From Candidatus Hydrogenedens sp. (GTDB lineage Bacteria; Hydrogenedentota; Hydrogenedentia; Hydrogenedentales; Hydrogenedentaceae), in assembly GCA_020216745.1 (NCBI GenBank), contig JAIWNQ010000250.1:1-10000 (forward strand): DNA of 10,000 bases, given 5' to 3'. The notes under the pieces were generated by a model that saw only the letters and a list, made by a program, of their open reading frames with translations, searched no databases and was not told where the DNA came from. Positions within the stretch are counted from its first letter, which is position 1. Each line of letters starts with the position of its first letter. A program made the translations under genes and the position numbers. Shown one piece after another: positions 1 to 6,889 of this stretch.

Positions 1-446
1 GAGGTGTTCATTCATTTTTAAGTAAATATTATATCTCTCGTATCGCATCTATTCGCCCTCATTCTTCCCGCTCCCTTCTTAGACTTGCACAGGTTATCTC
101 CGTCTCATACGCCTTCTTCCTCTGCAATCAAAAAGAGAGCTTAGGAAAAAAGGTTAAATTGTTACTTTATGTTTTACATTTACTTTTCATGTTAACATCT
201 CTCTGTTGTCAACTATCCTTATATATTTCTTCACAAAATTATACTATTCTTTAAGATTAAATTTTAAACTATCTCATATATTTAATTTCAAATTGGTTTT
301 TATTTTACCAAAATAAAAATTGAAATTCAACTTTAAATATCATTTTTTTTAATTTAATTTTTTCTATCCTCGTAAAAAATATTCATAGTATCCCAGCCAC
401 TCCTGCGTGTGTCTTATACTTTGCAATTACATACGGCAAAGAACAT
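1..446. other. Non-coding or left-edge sequence without a recognisable gene
   Basis: This stretch carries no gene I can support. Positions about 36-130 are pyrimidine-rich and less AT-rich than the rest; positions about 155-380 are very AT-rich. One plus-strand frame is open from position 3 to a TAA at 252-254 (83 codons entering from the left edge). Its translation is dominated by Ser and Leu, shows no motif I know, and pyrimidine-rich DNA lacks stop codons by composition. It could be the 3' end of a gene that starts outside the window, but I consider that unlikely. No tRNA or rRNA signature was seen. Confidence 0.4.
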
Positions 447-513
447 TTAACCACAGAGTACACAGAGAACCACAGAGTTTTTTCAATCCTTTCCTCTTAT
501 CCTCTGTGGTTAA
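447..513. repeat. ACCACAGAG-type hairpin repeat element
   Basis: A perfect 12-bp inverted repeat (TTAACCACAGAG at 447-458, CTCTGTGGTTAA at 502-513) encloses two further CACAGAG copies, at 461-467 and 471-477; the first copy is inside the left arm at 452-458. The copies are spaced 9 and 10 nt apart. The right arm can pair with the first copy or with AACCACAGAG at 468-477, so two alternative hairpins are possible. The region between the last copy and the right arm is pyrimidine-rich. From memory, intergenic elements with this ACCACAGAG/CTCTGTGGT core are dispersed in many environmental bacterial genomes; its function is unknown to me. It lies about 110 bp upstream of the transporter gene and may be a REP- or MITE-like element rather than a regulator of that gene. 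Confidence 0.6.
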
Positions 514-553
514 TTCATTTTAATCTATTGTATATGCTGAATTATATGTGATT

Positions 554-583
554 TTCAGTAGTGGGGATAGTTTGATGTATAAT
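554..583 (+). promoter_or_regulatory. Candidate sigma70-type promoter of the MFS transporter gene
   Basis: A perfect TATAAT lies at 578-583, directly preceded by TG. A poor -35 candidate (TTCAGT, 554-559) sits 18 nt upstream. The predicted start would be near 590, giving a leader of about 35 nt rich in T before the AGGAAG ribosome site. In DNA this AT-rich a TATAAT can arise by chance, and the -35 match is weak. Confidence 0.3.
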
Positions 584-624
584 ATTGTTTTCATTTTTTA
601 TTTTGTTTTTTAGGAAGAGTGCGA

Positions 625-2019
625 ATGGATACTGCTTCAACCAAAAAGATGGTACTTTTTATTTCTATTTTAAGTTCATTTTTGACGCCATTTATGGGCT
701 CTGCTGTCAATATAGCTTTGCCATCTCTTGGTAAGGAATTGTCTGCCAGTGTGGTTATGTTAAATTGGGTTACCACGTCCTATATTCTTACCTCTGCAAT
801 TTGCCTTGTTCCCTTTGGAGTGATAGCAGATTTATATGGTAGGAAAAAGGTGTTCCTTTATGGTATTATTCTGTTTACTTTTTCATCGTTTCTCTGTTCC
901 ATATCTGTATCTATTTTTACATTACTCCTGTTCAGGGTTTTGCAGGGGATTGGTGGGGCTATGATTATGGCAACAGGTATGGCAATTTTAACCTCCGTAT
1001 TTCCTTCTGGGGAACGTGGCAAAGCGATAGGTATTAGTACTTCTGCGGTCTATCTTGCTTTATCTCTTGGTCCATTTTTCGGTGGAATTTTAACTCAATA
1101 TGCAGGTTGGCGAAGTGTTTTTCTTACCATTTTACCCATTGGATTAGCAACCATTATTCTTATTATCTGGAAATTAAAAGGTGAGTGGAAAGAGTCTAAG
1201 GATGGGAAAATAGACTGGTTAGGCTTTTTTCTGTATCCACTGTCTATAATATCTTTGATGTATGGCATATCTATTTTACCTCACTCTTTATCGTGGTGGC
1301 TAATCATAGTAGGTTTTTTATGTCTGTGTTTATTTGTTTTTTGGGAGAAACACCAAGAAAATCCATTAATTGATACAACTATTTTTCGGGATAACACTAT
1401 TTTCACTTTTTCCAATATTTCCGCATTGATTAATTATAGTGCAACTTTCGGCGTTACTTTTTTACTTGCTTTGTATTTACAATATATAAAAGGAATTAAT
1501 CCTCAAAGGTCGGGGGTGATTTTGCTTGCCCAACCATTGATGATGACTATTTTTTCACCTTTCGCTGGACGAGCATCTGATAAGATTGAACCGCAACTTG
1601 TTGCATCCTCAGGTATGTTTTTGAATGCGGTAGCCCTGTTTATGCTCATTTTTTTAGGTAAGAACACATCTTTATCCCTTGTCATTGCAAATTTAGCACT
1701 GTTGGGCATTGGCTTTGCCCTTTTTTCTTCTCCAAACACAAACGCAGTGATGAGTTCTATACCAAAGAGTCTTTATGGTGTTGCATCAGGGATTTTAGGG
1801 ACTATGCGACTTACTGGACAGATGACCAGTATGGGCATTATTATGTTAATTTCAACGCTTTATATTGGCAATGTGCAGATAACCCCAGAATATTACCCTA
1901 CATTCCTAATAAGTATGAAAATTTCTTTTGCAGTATTTGCGTTTTTGTGTTTCATAGGTATCTTTACCTCCATTGCACGTGGAAAATTACATAAAAATAA
2001 GTCAAATACAGATTTTTAA
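625..2019 (+). CDS. MFS drug/metabolite efflux transporter, DHA2-like (14 TM)
   Basis: Inner-membrane proton-coupled transporter of the major facilitator superfamily, most like the 14-helix DHA2 (EmrB/QacA) drug:H+ antiporters; the substrate cannot be told. The 464-aa length and continuous hydrophobic helices fit DHA2. Motif A is clear at residues about 65-75 (GVIADLYGRKK), the antiporter motif C at about 147-154 (SLGPFFGG), and a second motif A-like loop (FAGRASDK) at about 313-320. The TM1 motif D1 reads GSAVNIALPSLG, but the Asp usual in DHA2 (LDTTIVNVALP) appears to be Met. I start at ATG 625, because AGGAAG (612-617) is 7 nt upstream; an in-frame GTG at 619 would be only 1 nt from it. 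The gene stands alone on the plus strand and converges with the sugar-hydrolase genes, with no TetR- or MarR-type regulator beside it. Family assignment is firm, subfamily likely, substrate unknown. Confidence 0.9.
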   Translation: MDTASTKKMVLFISILSSFLTPFMGSAVNIALPSLGKELSASVVMLNWVTTSYILTSAICLVPFGVIADLYGRKKVFLYGIILFTFSSFLCSISVSIFTLLLFRVLQGIGGAMIMATGMAILTSVFPSGERGKAIGISTSAVYLALSLGPFFGGILTQYAGWRSVFLTILPIGLATIILIIWKLKGEWKESKDGKIDWLGFFLYPLSIISLMYGISILPHSLSWWLIIVGFLCLCLFVFWEKHQENPLIDTTIFRDNTIFTFSNISALINYSATFGVTFLLALYLQYIKGINPQRSGVILLAQPLMMTIFSPFAGRASDKIEPQLVASSGMFLNAVALFMLIFLGKNTSLSLVIANLALLGIGFALFSSPNTNAVMSSIPKSLYGVASGILGTMRLTGQMTSMGIIMLISTLYIGNVQITPEYYPTFLISMKISFAVFAFLCFIGIFTSIARGKLHKNKSNTDF

Positions 2020-2073
2020 CCTGCCTTAAATAAATCAACGTTATCAAAATGAAACATAAGAAATGCCTTCAAA

Positions 2074-2095
2074 TATATACCCCTATATATACCCC
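2074..2095 (+). repeat. Short tandem repeat TATATACCCC (two copies)
   Basis: Two exact copies of TATATACCCC (2074-2083 and 2086-2095) lie 12 nt apart, just after the transporter gene. A related TATATATACCC occurs on the minus strand at 5990-6000, just downstream of the isomerase-like gene. The copies are short and AT-biased, so chance is a real possibility. Confidence 0.3.
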
Positions 2096-2129
2096 ATCTA
2101 TTAATGAATTGGATGTTATTAATATGATG
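2095..2129. terminator. Imperfect hairpin between convergent genes, possible bidirectional terminator
   Basis: CATCTATTAAT (2095-2105) pairs with ATTAATATGATG (2118-2129) across a 12-nt loop, with one unpaired T at 2125, giving 11 base pairs, mostly A-T. It sits in the 114-nt gap where the transporter gene (plus) meets the GH27 gene (minus), where a shared terminator would be expected. There is no run of T after the stem in either direction and the stem is weak, so it is not a standard intrinsic terminator. Confidence 0.25.
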
Positions 2130-2133
2130 TAAT

Positions 2134-4140
2134 TTATTGTGGTATAAGTCTAAGTAAAGCGACACCATGTCGGGGGATTGTTATTGAAAAATCTTTAGCA
2201 TAAGTACCCAAATCTTTCTGTTGCCATAGGTTACGAACTTTTTGATTTTCTTTCAGTCCAATTTGTGTCCACTGCATATAAATATTTTGTTCAATTTCGT
2301 CTAAATTGAATATTCCGATAGCAGTGCTCCCATCGTGAAGTGGTTTTAACCATATTTCGTAATATTGTTCCTTATTAGTGAGGACGGGATGTCCTTGAAT
2401 GCCAGCTGGGTCTTGATTGATTTCGATAACTTCAGGATTGCACAATACATTTTTTGTAAACTCATCTAATTGTGTCATATCACCGCTGTAAAATAAAGGT
2501 GAAGCCATAAGACACCATAGAGACATGTAGGAATATTGTTCACTTGGTGTAAGGGGACAAGGCTTGGGTTTACCTAAAACGGTGGCATCTCCACTATAGC
2601 CTATGAGAATATAATCTGGGTCATTCCATGCACCAGGACCTGCATATTCCCAATAACTGGCGTTTTTTCGTGCAACCTCGTGGTATTGGAGTAATTCAAA
2701 GCCGAGGTCGCCAGCAGTTCTCCAACAATGTCCACCAACTTCTTTACCCCACTTCCATACTTCACCCATGCCATATTGACACAGGTTGAATACGATATCT
2801 CGGTTCAAATTTTTAAGTATTGCACCCATCTTCTGGTAAGGTTTTTTAAGGTTTTCAATTTCCTTAGGAGATAGAATACTTGAATAGGAACACCAGTCGT
2901 ATTTTAGGAAGTCAAAGCCCCATTCTGCGAATTGTTTTGCATCCTGCTCCTCATGCTCATAGGTTCCTGTAAAATTGGCACATGTTTTAGGACCTGGTGA
3001 CGTGTAAATACCTGCACGAAGCCCTTTGGAATGAATATAATCAGTCAGTTCCTTCATACTTGGAAAATGCTTGTTAGGGAGAATATTTCTATTCTCATCT
3101 CTGGCGGGACCGACCCGCATTGGGTCACGGTGGTTTTCTGAATTTGCCCAACAATCATCAATACTTACATATTGATAACCGACATCTGCCATCCCAGAGG
3201 TAATCATCACGTCGGCAGATTGCTTCATGATGTCTGCAGTAATTCTGTCATAGTGGGTATACCAGTGGTTCCAACCCATCGGTGGTGTTAGTGCCAGTGT
3301 GTCTCCCACAACAATGCTTAAATTGTTCTGGTCTTTTCCATGTTTATTTATTGCCGTGATTTGGACATTATATGTTTTAGGCTCACGACTTGCGATTGTG
3401 CCCGATATAATACCTTCCGAATTGACAGTTAATCCTTCTGGCAATCCTTCCAGTTGAAATTGGATTGGCCTCTCACCTGTGCAAGGGATACGGAATATAA
3501 AGGGGTTACCAGGTCTAACTGCAGTAATTCGTGGACTATTGATTTTTGGACAGGGAGATGAAGGTGGCGTTAGTATATACGGTTCTTCTTTAGGGCGAAC
3601 CATAAGTTTTGGTTCTCCATCTATCATTGTAAAAACTGCTTCCGCTATATCCACATGGTCGTAGGATATGTCATCAAAGGCATCGTTGATAGAGATTATG
3701 AAGTTAGTTATCCCACGTAAATCGATTGAAACTTTTTCAGGTTTTTCTCCTCCTTTTAATATTCGTGTCGTATATAGAATCTTATTATCACCAAAAAATC
3801 GAGCTATAATAGACCCTTTGCCTTCTGTTTCATCATCTACTCCTATAGTGGCTTCAAATTTCGAGCCTGTACCATTCAAGTAAACATAGAACACAGCATT
3901 GGCATGAGTGCCAACACCTCGATTATATGTCCGCCCATGTAATTTAATCGGATTTCCTATACATGATAGATTTTTTTTGGGATGTTCACCCCAGCCCTGC
4001 TTAACAATTTTCAAATTTAAATTATCTAAATATACTTTATTATCCTGACCAAAACTGTTAATGGTTAAGGAAACCATAATTAAAGATAATAGACCCAATC
4101 TAAACATGTAATTATTAGAACTCAACTTTGAACTATTCAT
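2134..4140 (-). CDS. Secreted GH27 alpha-galactosidase-like glycosidase with NPCBM and Ig-like domains
   Basis: Exported glycoside hydrolase predicted to release terminal alpha-galactose (or beta-L-arabinopyranose) from glycans. Domains: a Sec signal peptide (about 1-31, hydrophobic core then SFGQ); an NPCBM carbohydrate-binding module (about 36-172, with the typical Y-R-G-V-G-T-H-A stretch at 72-80); a putative Ig fold of the He_PIG type (about 205-278, GLPEGLTVNSEGIISGTI); then a GH27 (Melibiase 2) barrel and C-terminal beta domain (about 281-668). Family hallmarks are TPPMGWNHW (285-293), the substrate-binding IDDCW (327-331), the nucleophile D415 in LKYDWC, the acid/base D478 in CWRTAGDLG and AWNDPDY (504-510). 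All key residues are present, so it should be active. AAGGAGAAG at 4143-4151 supports the first Met; Met12 has no ribosome site. It is 224 nt downstream of the DUF4855 gene and may have its own promoter. GH27 is certain; exact substrate is inference. Confidence 0.92.
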   Translation of the reverse strand: MNSSKLSSNNYMFRLGLLSLIMVSLTINSFGQDNKVYLDNLNLKIVKQGWGEHPKKNLSCIGNPIKLHGRTYNRGVGTHANAVFYVYLNGTGSKFEATIGVDDETEGKGSIIARFFGDNKILYTTRILKGGEKPEKVSIDLRGITNFIISINDAFDDISYDHVDIAEAVFTMIDGEPKLMVRPKEEPYILTPPSSPCPKINSPRITAVRPGNPFIFRIPCTGERPIQFQLEGLPEGLTVNSEGIISGTIASREPKTYNVQITAINKHGKDQNNLSIVVGDTLALTPPMGWNHWYTHYDRITADIMKQSADVMITSGMADVGYQYVSIDDCWANSENHRDPMRVGPARDENRNILPNKHFPSMKELTDYIHSKGLRAGIYTSPGPKTCANFTGTYEHEEQDAKQFAEWGFDFLKYDWCSYSSILSPKEIENLKKPYQKMGAILKNLNRDIVFNLCQYGMGEVWKWGKEVGGHCWRTAGDLGFELLQYHEVARKNASYWEYAGPGAWNDPDYILIGYSGDATVLGKPKPCPLTPSEQYSYMSLWCLMASPLFYSGDMTQLDEFTKNVLCNPEVIEINQDPAGIQGHPVLTNKEQYYEIWLKPLHDGSTAIGIFNLDEIEQNIYMQWTQIGLKENQKVRNLWQQKDLGTYAKDFSITIPRHGVALLRLIPQ

Positions 4141-4263
4141 ATCTTCTCCTTGTAGTAAAAATGTTTCTGGATATCTATTTTAATTTATCAAAATATAGAG
4201 AATAAAACATAGGAACATCTATACAAGATATATCTAAACGACAACGATATAATTACAAGGTTG

Positions 4264-4279
4264 CATTATAAATATAATG
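4264..4279. promoter_or_regulatory. Perfect palindrome carrying opposed TATAAT boxes
   Basis: CATTATA-AA-TATAATG is a perfect inverted repeat (7-bp arms, 2-bp centre) in the gap upstream of the GH27 gene. It puts a consensus TATAAT on each strand; the minus-strand copy (4265-4270) could be the -10 box of the GH27 gene, about 125 nt before its start. No good -35 lies 16-18 nt upstream of it. It might be an operator for a dimeric regulator, a promoter, or chance in AT-rich DNA. Confidence 0.25.
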
Positions 4280-4364
4280 TAAATCCACTTTTTAATATAA
4301 CCCTCTGCATTTCTAATCCCGTCGGCACAAAAAATGCTTGTGGTACCTTTTTAGTTTTCTAAGA

Positions 4365-5900
4365 TTAATACACTTCTAATTCGACGATTTGAAAGAGGTT
4401 TTGTCCTGTGGAGTTAAGTAAGGGGATAACCTGTAAGTAACGGGCAGGATGCGGTGAAACTGTATCTTTTTGCCACCCACGATATTCGCCCTGACTTTTG
4501 TCTATAATGGTTTTCCAATTATTACCATCTTGGGATGTTTCGATGCGGTATTGATAATATCGTTCATCAAGGTTGAACAGAAGCATTTGTACACAGGTTA
4601 TTGTTACAGTATCAGCGAATTGAATCTGTATTTTGCCGGGAATCTCACAGCATGCAAAGCCTGATGTCCCAGAGTAACAGTCAACATCGCCATCGATAGC
4701 CCATTCCGGATTTAGAGATAGGCAGAAACCGGAGGATGGTTCTATTACTTTTGTGCCGTTATTGCGGTGTGCCAGATTGAACCCGTTGTGATCTGGGATT
4801 TTATATTCTAATATTGATGGTTCCGTTCTTGGTGGCTGATATGTTTGCGTTATAAAGCGGGCAATTGTTTGATATATCTCCTGTTGTTTTTCATTTTCGC
4901 TTTTAACTAATTTATATATCGTGTCATTTGCTTGATACCACGCCATTGGTCTCTGGTTCCATTTAAACTGGGCACCCGCTTGTACGTATTTTAAGAATCG
5001 TAATTGGTGAACATCAGAATTTAAAATGCGGTCATCCAGTTCTATTTCTACACCACAATTAAATTGTTCCACCCGATAAGCAGTTAAGCCTAATCGAATA
5101 TCACCACCTTTCCCCTCAAAGAAGTAATTAGGCTGGTAAAACATAAAGTCGAAACCTAACTTTTTCCATGCCCACACATTATTAGCAGTGAAGTAAGGGA
5201 TCCAGAAGAAAAGGAGATTTGCCTGATGTATAATATCGGCAGTCTGTTTTACAGTGTTTTCCATTTCTGGCGGTATGGATTCTCCAAGCCAATAGAATCC
5301 TAATAGTTTTAAGTTTGAATAGTGTGCGGATGAAAACTCAGTAATTACTTTTTCGATATACCATCGTATTGCGGTAATTCTATCTGTCTCATTTTGAAAG
5401 TTTAGATTGGATGCCTTTGCAGAGAGGGAACCGAAATTTTTAAAATTCGGGCTTGGTTCAGGAATAGTAATGATAATGCCAATATCTTCTTTTATAACAT
5501 TTTTGTTGTGAAGGTTTTTGACTGCCTCGTTTAGTTCATTCAGGCAGGTATGCCAAACCTGTGCTAACCATGCCCAATCTTTAACATCGGCAATCTGTTT
5601 TTCATTCTTTTCACCCCAGAAATATTTTCCATCAGAAGTACGATATTCAATTAATAAAAACGCATCAAAAAGAGGGGTTGAGTTTGCTGTTTCCTTATCA
5701 TGATATATAAGATAGGGTATAAAATCATCTGCTTTCCACTGCCTTCGTGTGGATGAGCCGTGGTAAATTAAGCACATATTTTTTGGTAGAGTAAATAAGG
5801 GGGATTGGTTATTAATCTTTTCATTTGCCTGAACAGATGCAGGAGAAAAAAGGCTACACCACGTTACAAAAATTAATACAGTACATATAACCTTTTTCAT
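4365..5900 (-). CDS. Secreted DUF4855 family protein with C-terminal discoidin (F5/8C)-like domain
   Basis: Exported protein of unproven activity, probably carbohydrate-active. Residues 1-25 form a Sec signal peptide ending in SVQA. Residues about 40-355 match my memory of DUF4855 (opening LIYHGSSTRRQW, then FDAFLLIEY). The region shows a run of hydrophobic strands, each followed by polar or acidic residues (IIITIPEPSP 142-151, LLGFYWLGES 199-208, LLFFWIPYF 229-237, FDFMFYQPNY 250-259, CGVEIELDD 282-290), which suggests a TIM barrel; E148, E207 and E285/E287 are candidate acids. Residues about 390-511 (AIDGDVDCYSGTSGF, then RYYQYRIETSQDGNNW) fit a galactose-binding-like discoidin domain that could hold a glycan. 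The start is the only sensible one; AAAAGG lies 10 nt upstream. It sits between the oxidoreductase cluster (121-nt gap) and the GH27 gene (224-nt gap), both on the same strand. Family call is from recall; enzymatic role is inference. Confidence 0.75.
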   Translation of the reverse strand: MKKVICTVLIFVTWCSLFSPASVQANEKINNQSPLFTLPKNMCLIYHGSSTRRQWKADDFIPYLIYHDKETANSTPLFDAFLLIEYRTSDGKYFWGEKNEKQIADVKDWAWLAQVWHTCLNELNEAVKNLHNKNVIKEDIGIIITIPEPSPNFKNFGSLSAKASNLNFQNETDRITAIRWYIEKVITEFSSAHYSNLKLLGFYWLGESIPPEMENTVKQTADIIHQANLLFFWIPYFTANNVWAWKKLGFDFMFYQPNYFFEGKGGDIRLGLTAYRVEQFNCGVEIELDDRILNSDVHQLRFLKYVQAGAQFKWNQRPMAWYQANDTIYKLVKSENEKQQEIYQTIARFITQTYQPPRTEPSILEYKIPDHNGFNLAHRNNGTKVIEPSSGFCLSLNPEWAIDGDVDCYSGTSGFACCEIPGKIQIQFADTVTITCVQMLLFNLDERYYQYRIETSQDGNNWKTIIDKSQGEYRGWQKDTVSPHPARYLQVIPLLNSTGQNLFQIVELEVY

Positions 5901-6021
5901 TTTAGTAGTACCTTTTAAACATCGTTTCCCCCATTTTATTTATGTGTTAAACGTATATTTCGCTTCTTCGCTGTGTATTATTTATTTACGGGTATATATA
6001 TTTTTTAGATAGTATCAGATA

Positions 6022-6861
6022 TCAGCCTTCAACAGTTTTGAGTAATTCTTTAAGGTACTTTATACTCCGTTCGGCTTGTTCGATAGTTCCACATTCAACA
6101 CTCATAACGATGTCCCGCGATGTTTTTTTCAAGATAGTAATAACCTTTGCCCAATCGATAACGCCATCACCACAAGCACAACCGACTGGCGTTCCAGTAA
6201 CTTTCCCTCGCTCTGCTTCTGCCTGTTGCATGGCTATATCTTTTGCATGTAAATGAACTAATCTATCACTGACATGTTCCAGCCATGCAATTGGGTCTTG
6301 ACCACTTAGGAAACTATTGCCCGTGTCGAAATTGATACCTAATATGGGGGATTTAACAAGGGAATAGATACGGTCTAACCCTTCGGGGGATTTGCTATAT
6401 TGTTGATGAGGTTCTAATCCAATTAGGATTCCTCGTGGTTCTGCTACGGCACATGCTTCCATAAGGACATATCGCATCAGAACATGGTCTTCTTCTACGG
6501 AGGTCCATTTAGGTTTAGGTCCTTCGTCAGTATTGACTACGGGGGCACCACATTCTTCAGCAAATCGGATTCCCTGTTTTAGATATTCTGTGCTGATTTC
6601 TGGTTTACAAAGTGGACAATGGGAAGAAAGTCCAGATAGTTTGACACCTGCGTTTTCACACGCTTTTTTAATACGGTAAGGGTCATCTAACATGGAAACG
6701 CTGTGGAAATAACCTGCTTCGCTGAGTAGTTCTCTGCCCCAATGCACCATCGGCTCTACATATTCATAGCCCAATTCTGCCGCCTTATCGACACCCCACT
6801 CGAAGGGTTTATCTGCGTGGCGGACAAATTCTAAATTTATTCCGATACCTATTTTTCCCAT
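6022..6861 (-). CDS. Sugar phosphate isomerase/epimerase-like TIM barrel protein (AP endonuclease 2 superfamily)
   Basis: Cytoplasmic metal-dependent TIM barrel of the xylose isomerase-like family, which includes D-tagatose 3-epimerase, hydroxypyruvate isomerase, inosose dehydratase and 3-keto-glycoside-processing enzymes. The 279-aa length is typical. The metal ligands of this family are all visible in order: E150 in IGLEPHQQ, D179 in NFDTGNS, the histidine of HLHAKD (203-208) and E256 in SVECG; H152 probably contacts substrate. Two Cys-containing loops (SHCPLC 80-85, GCACGDG 227-233) are noteworthy; CGDG with the following V-I-D-W is the usual G-x-G-x-I-D/N-W element. There is no signal peptide. 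AAGGAT (minus strand, 6868-6873) supports the start. It is the last gene of a three-gene unit, 28 nt after the Gfo/Idh/MocA gene. It likely isomerises, epimerises or dehydrates the oxidoreductase product; the precise reaction cannot be read from sequence. Confidence 0.85.
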   Translation of the reverse strand: MGKIGIGINLEFVRHADKPFEWGVDKAAELGYEYVEPMVHWGRELLSEAGYFHSVSMLDDPYRIKKACENAGVKLSGLSSHCPLCKPEISTEYLKQGIRFAEECGAPVVNTDEGPKPKWTSVEEDHVLMRYVLMEACAVAEPRGILIGLEPHQQYSKSPEGLDRIYSLVKSPILGINFDTGNSFLSGQDPIAWLEHVSDRLVHLHAKDIAMQQAEAERGKVTGTPVGCACGDGVIDWAKVITILKKTSRDIVMSVECGTIEQAERSIKYLKELLKTVEG

Positions 6862-6889
6862 AACTCAATCCTTTTCAGTTTAATTTCTA

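Noticed and set aside
1..15. Possible minus-strand start ATG at position 15 leaving the window (MNEHL)
   Set aside because: Only five codons are visible and no ribosome site precedes the ATG.
4326..4342. CACAA/TTGTG hairpin followed on the plus strand by a T run, next to the end of the DUF4855 gene
   Set aside because: The stem is only 5 bp and the T run lies on the wrong side for the minus-strand gene; no plus-strand gene ends nearby.
5958..5973. TTCGCT direct repeat in the gap after the isomerase-like gene
   Set aside because: Two adjoining 6-bp copies in low-complexity sequence; no stem, array or partner site.
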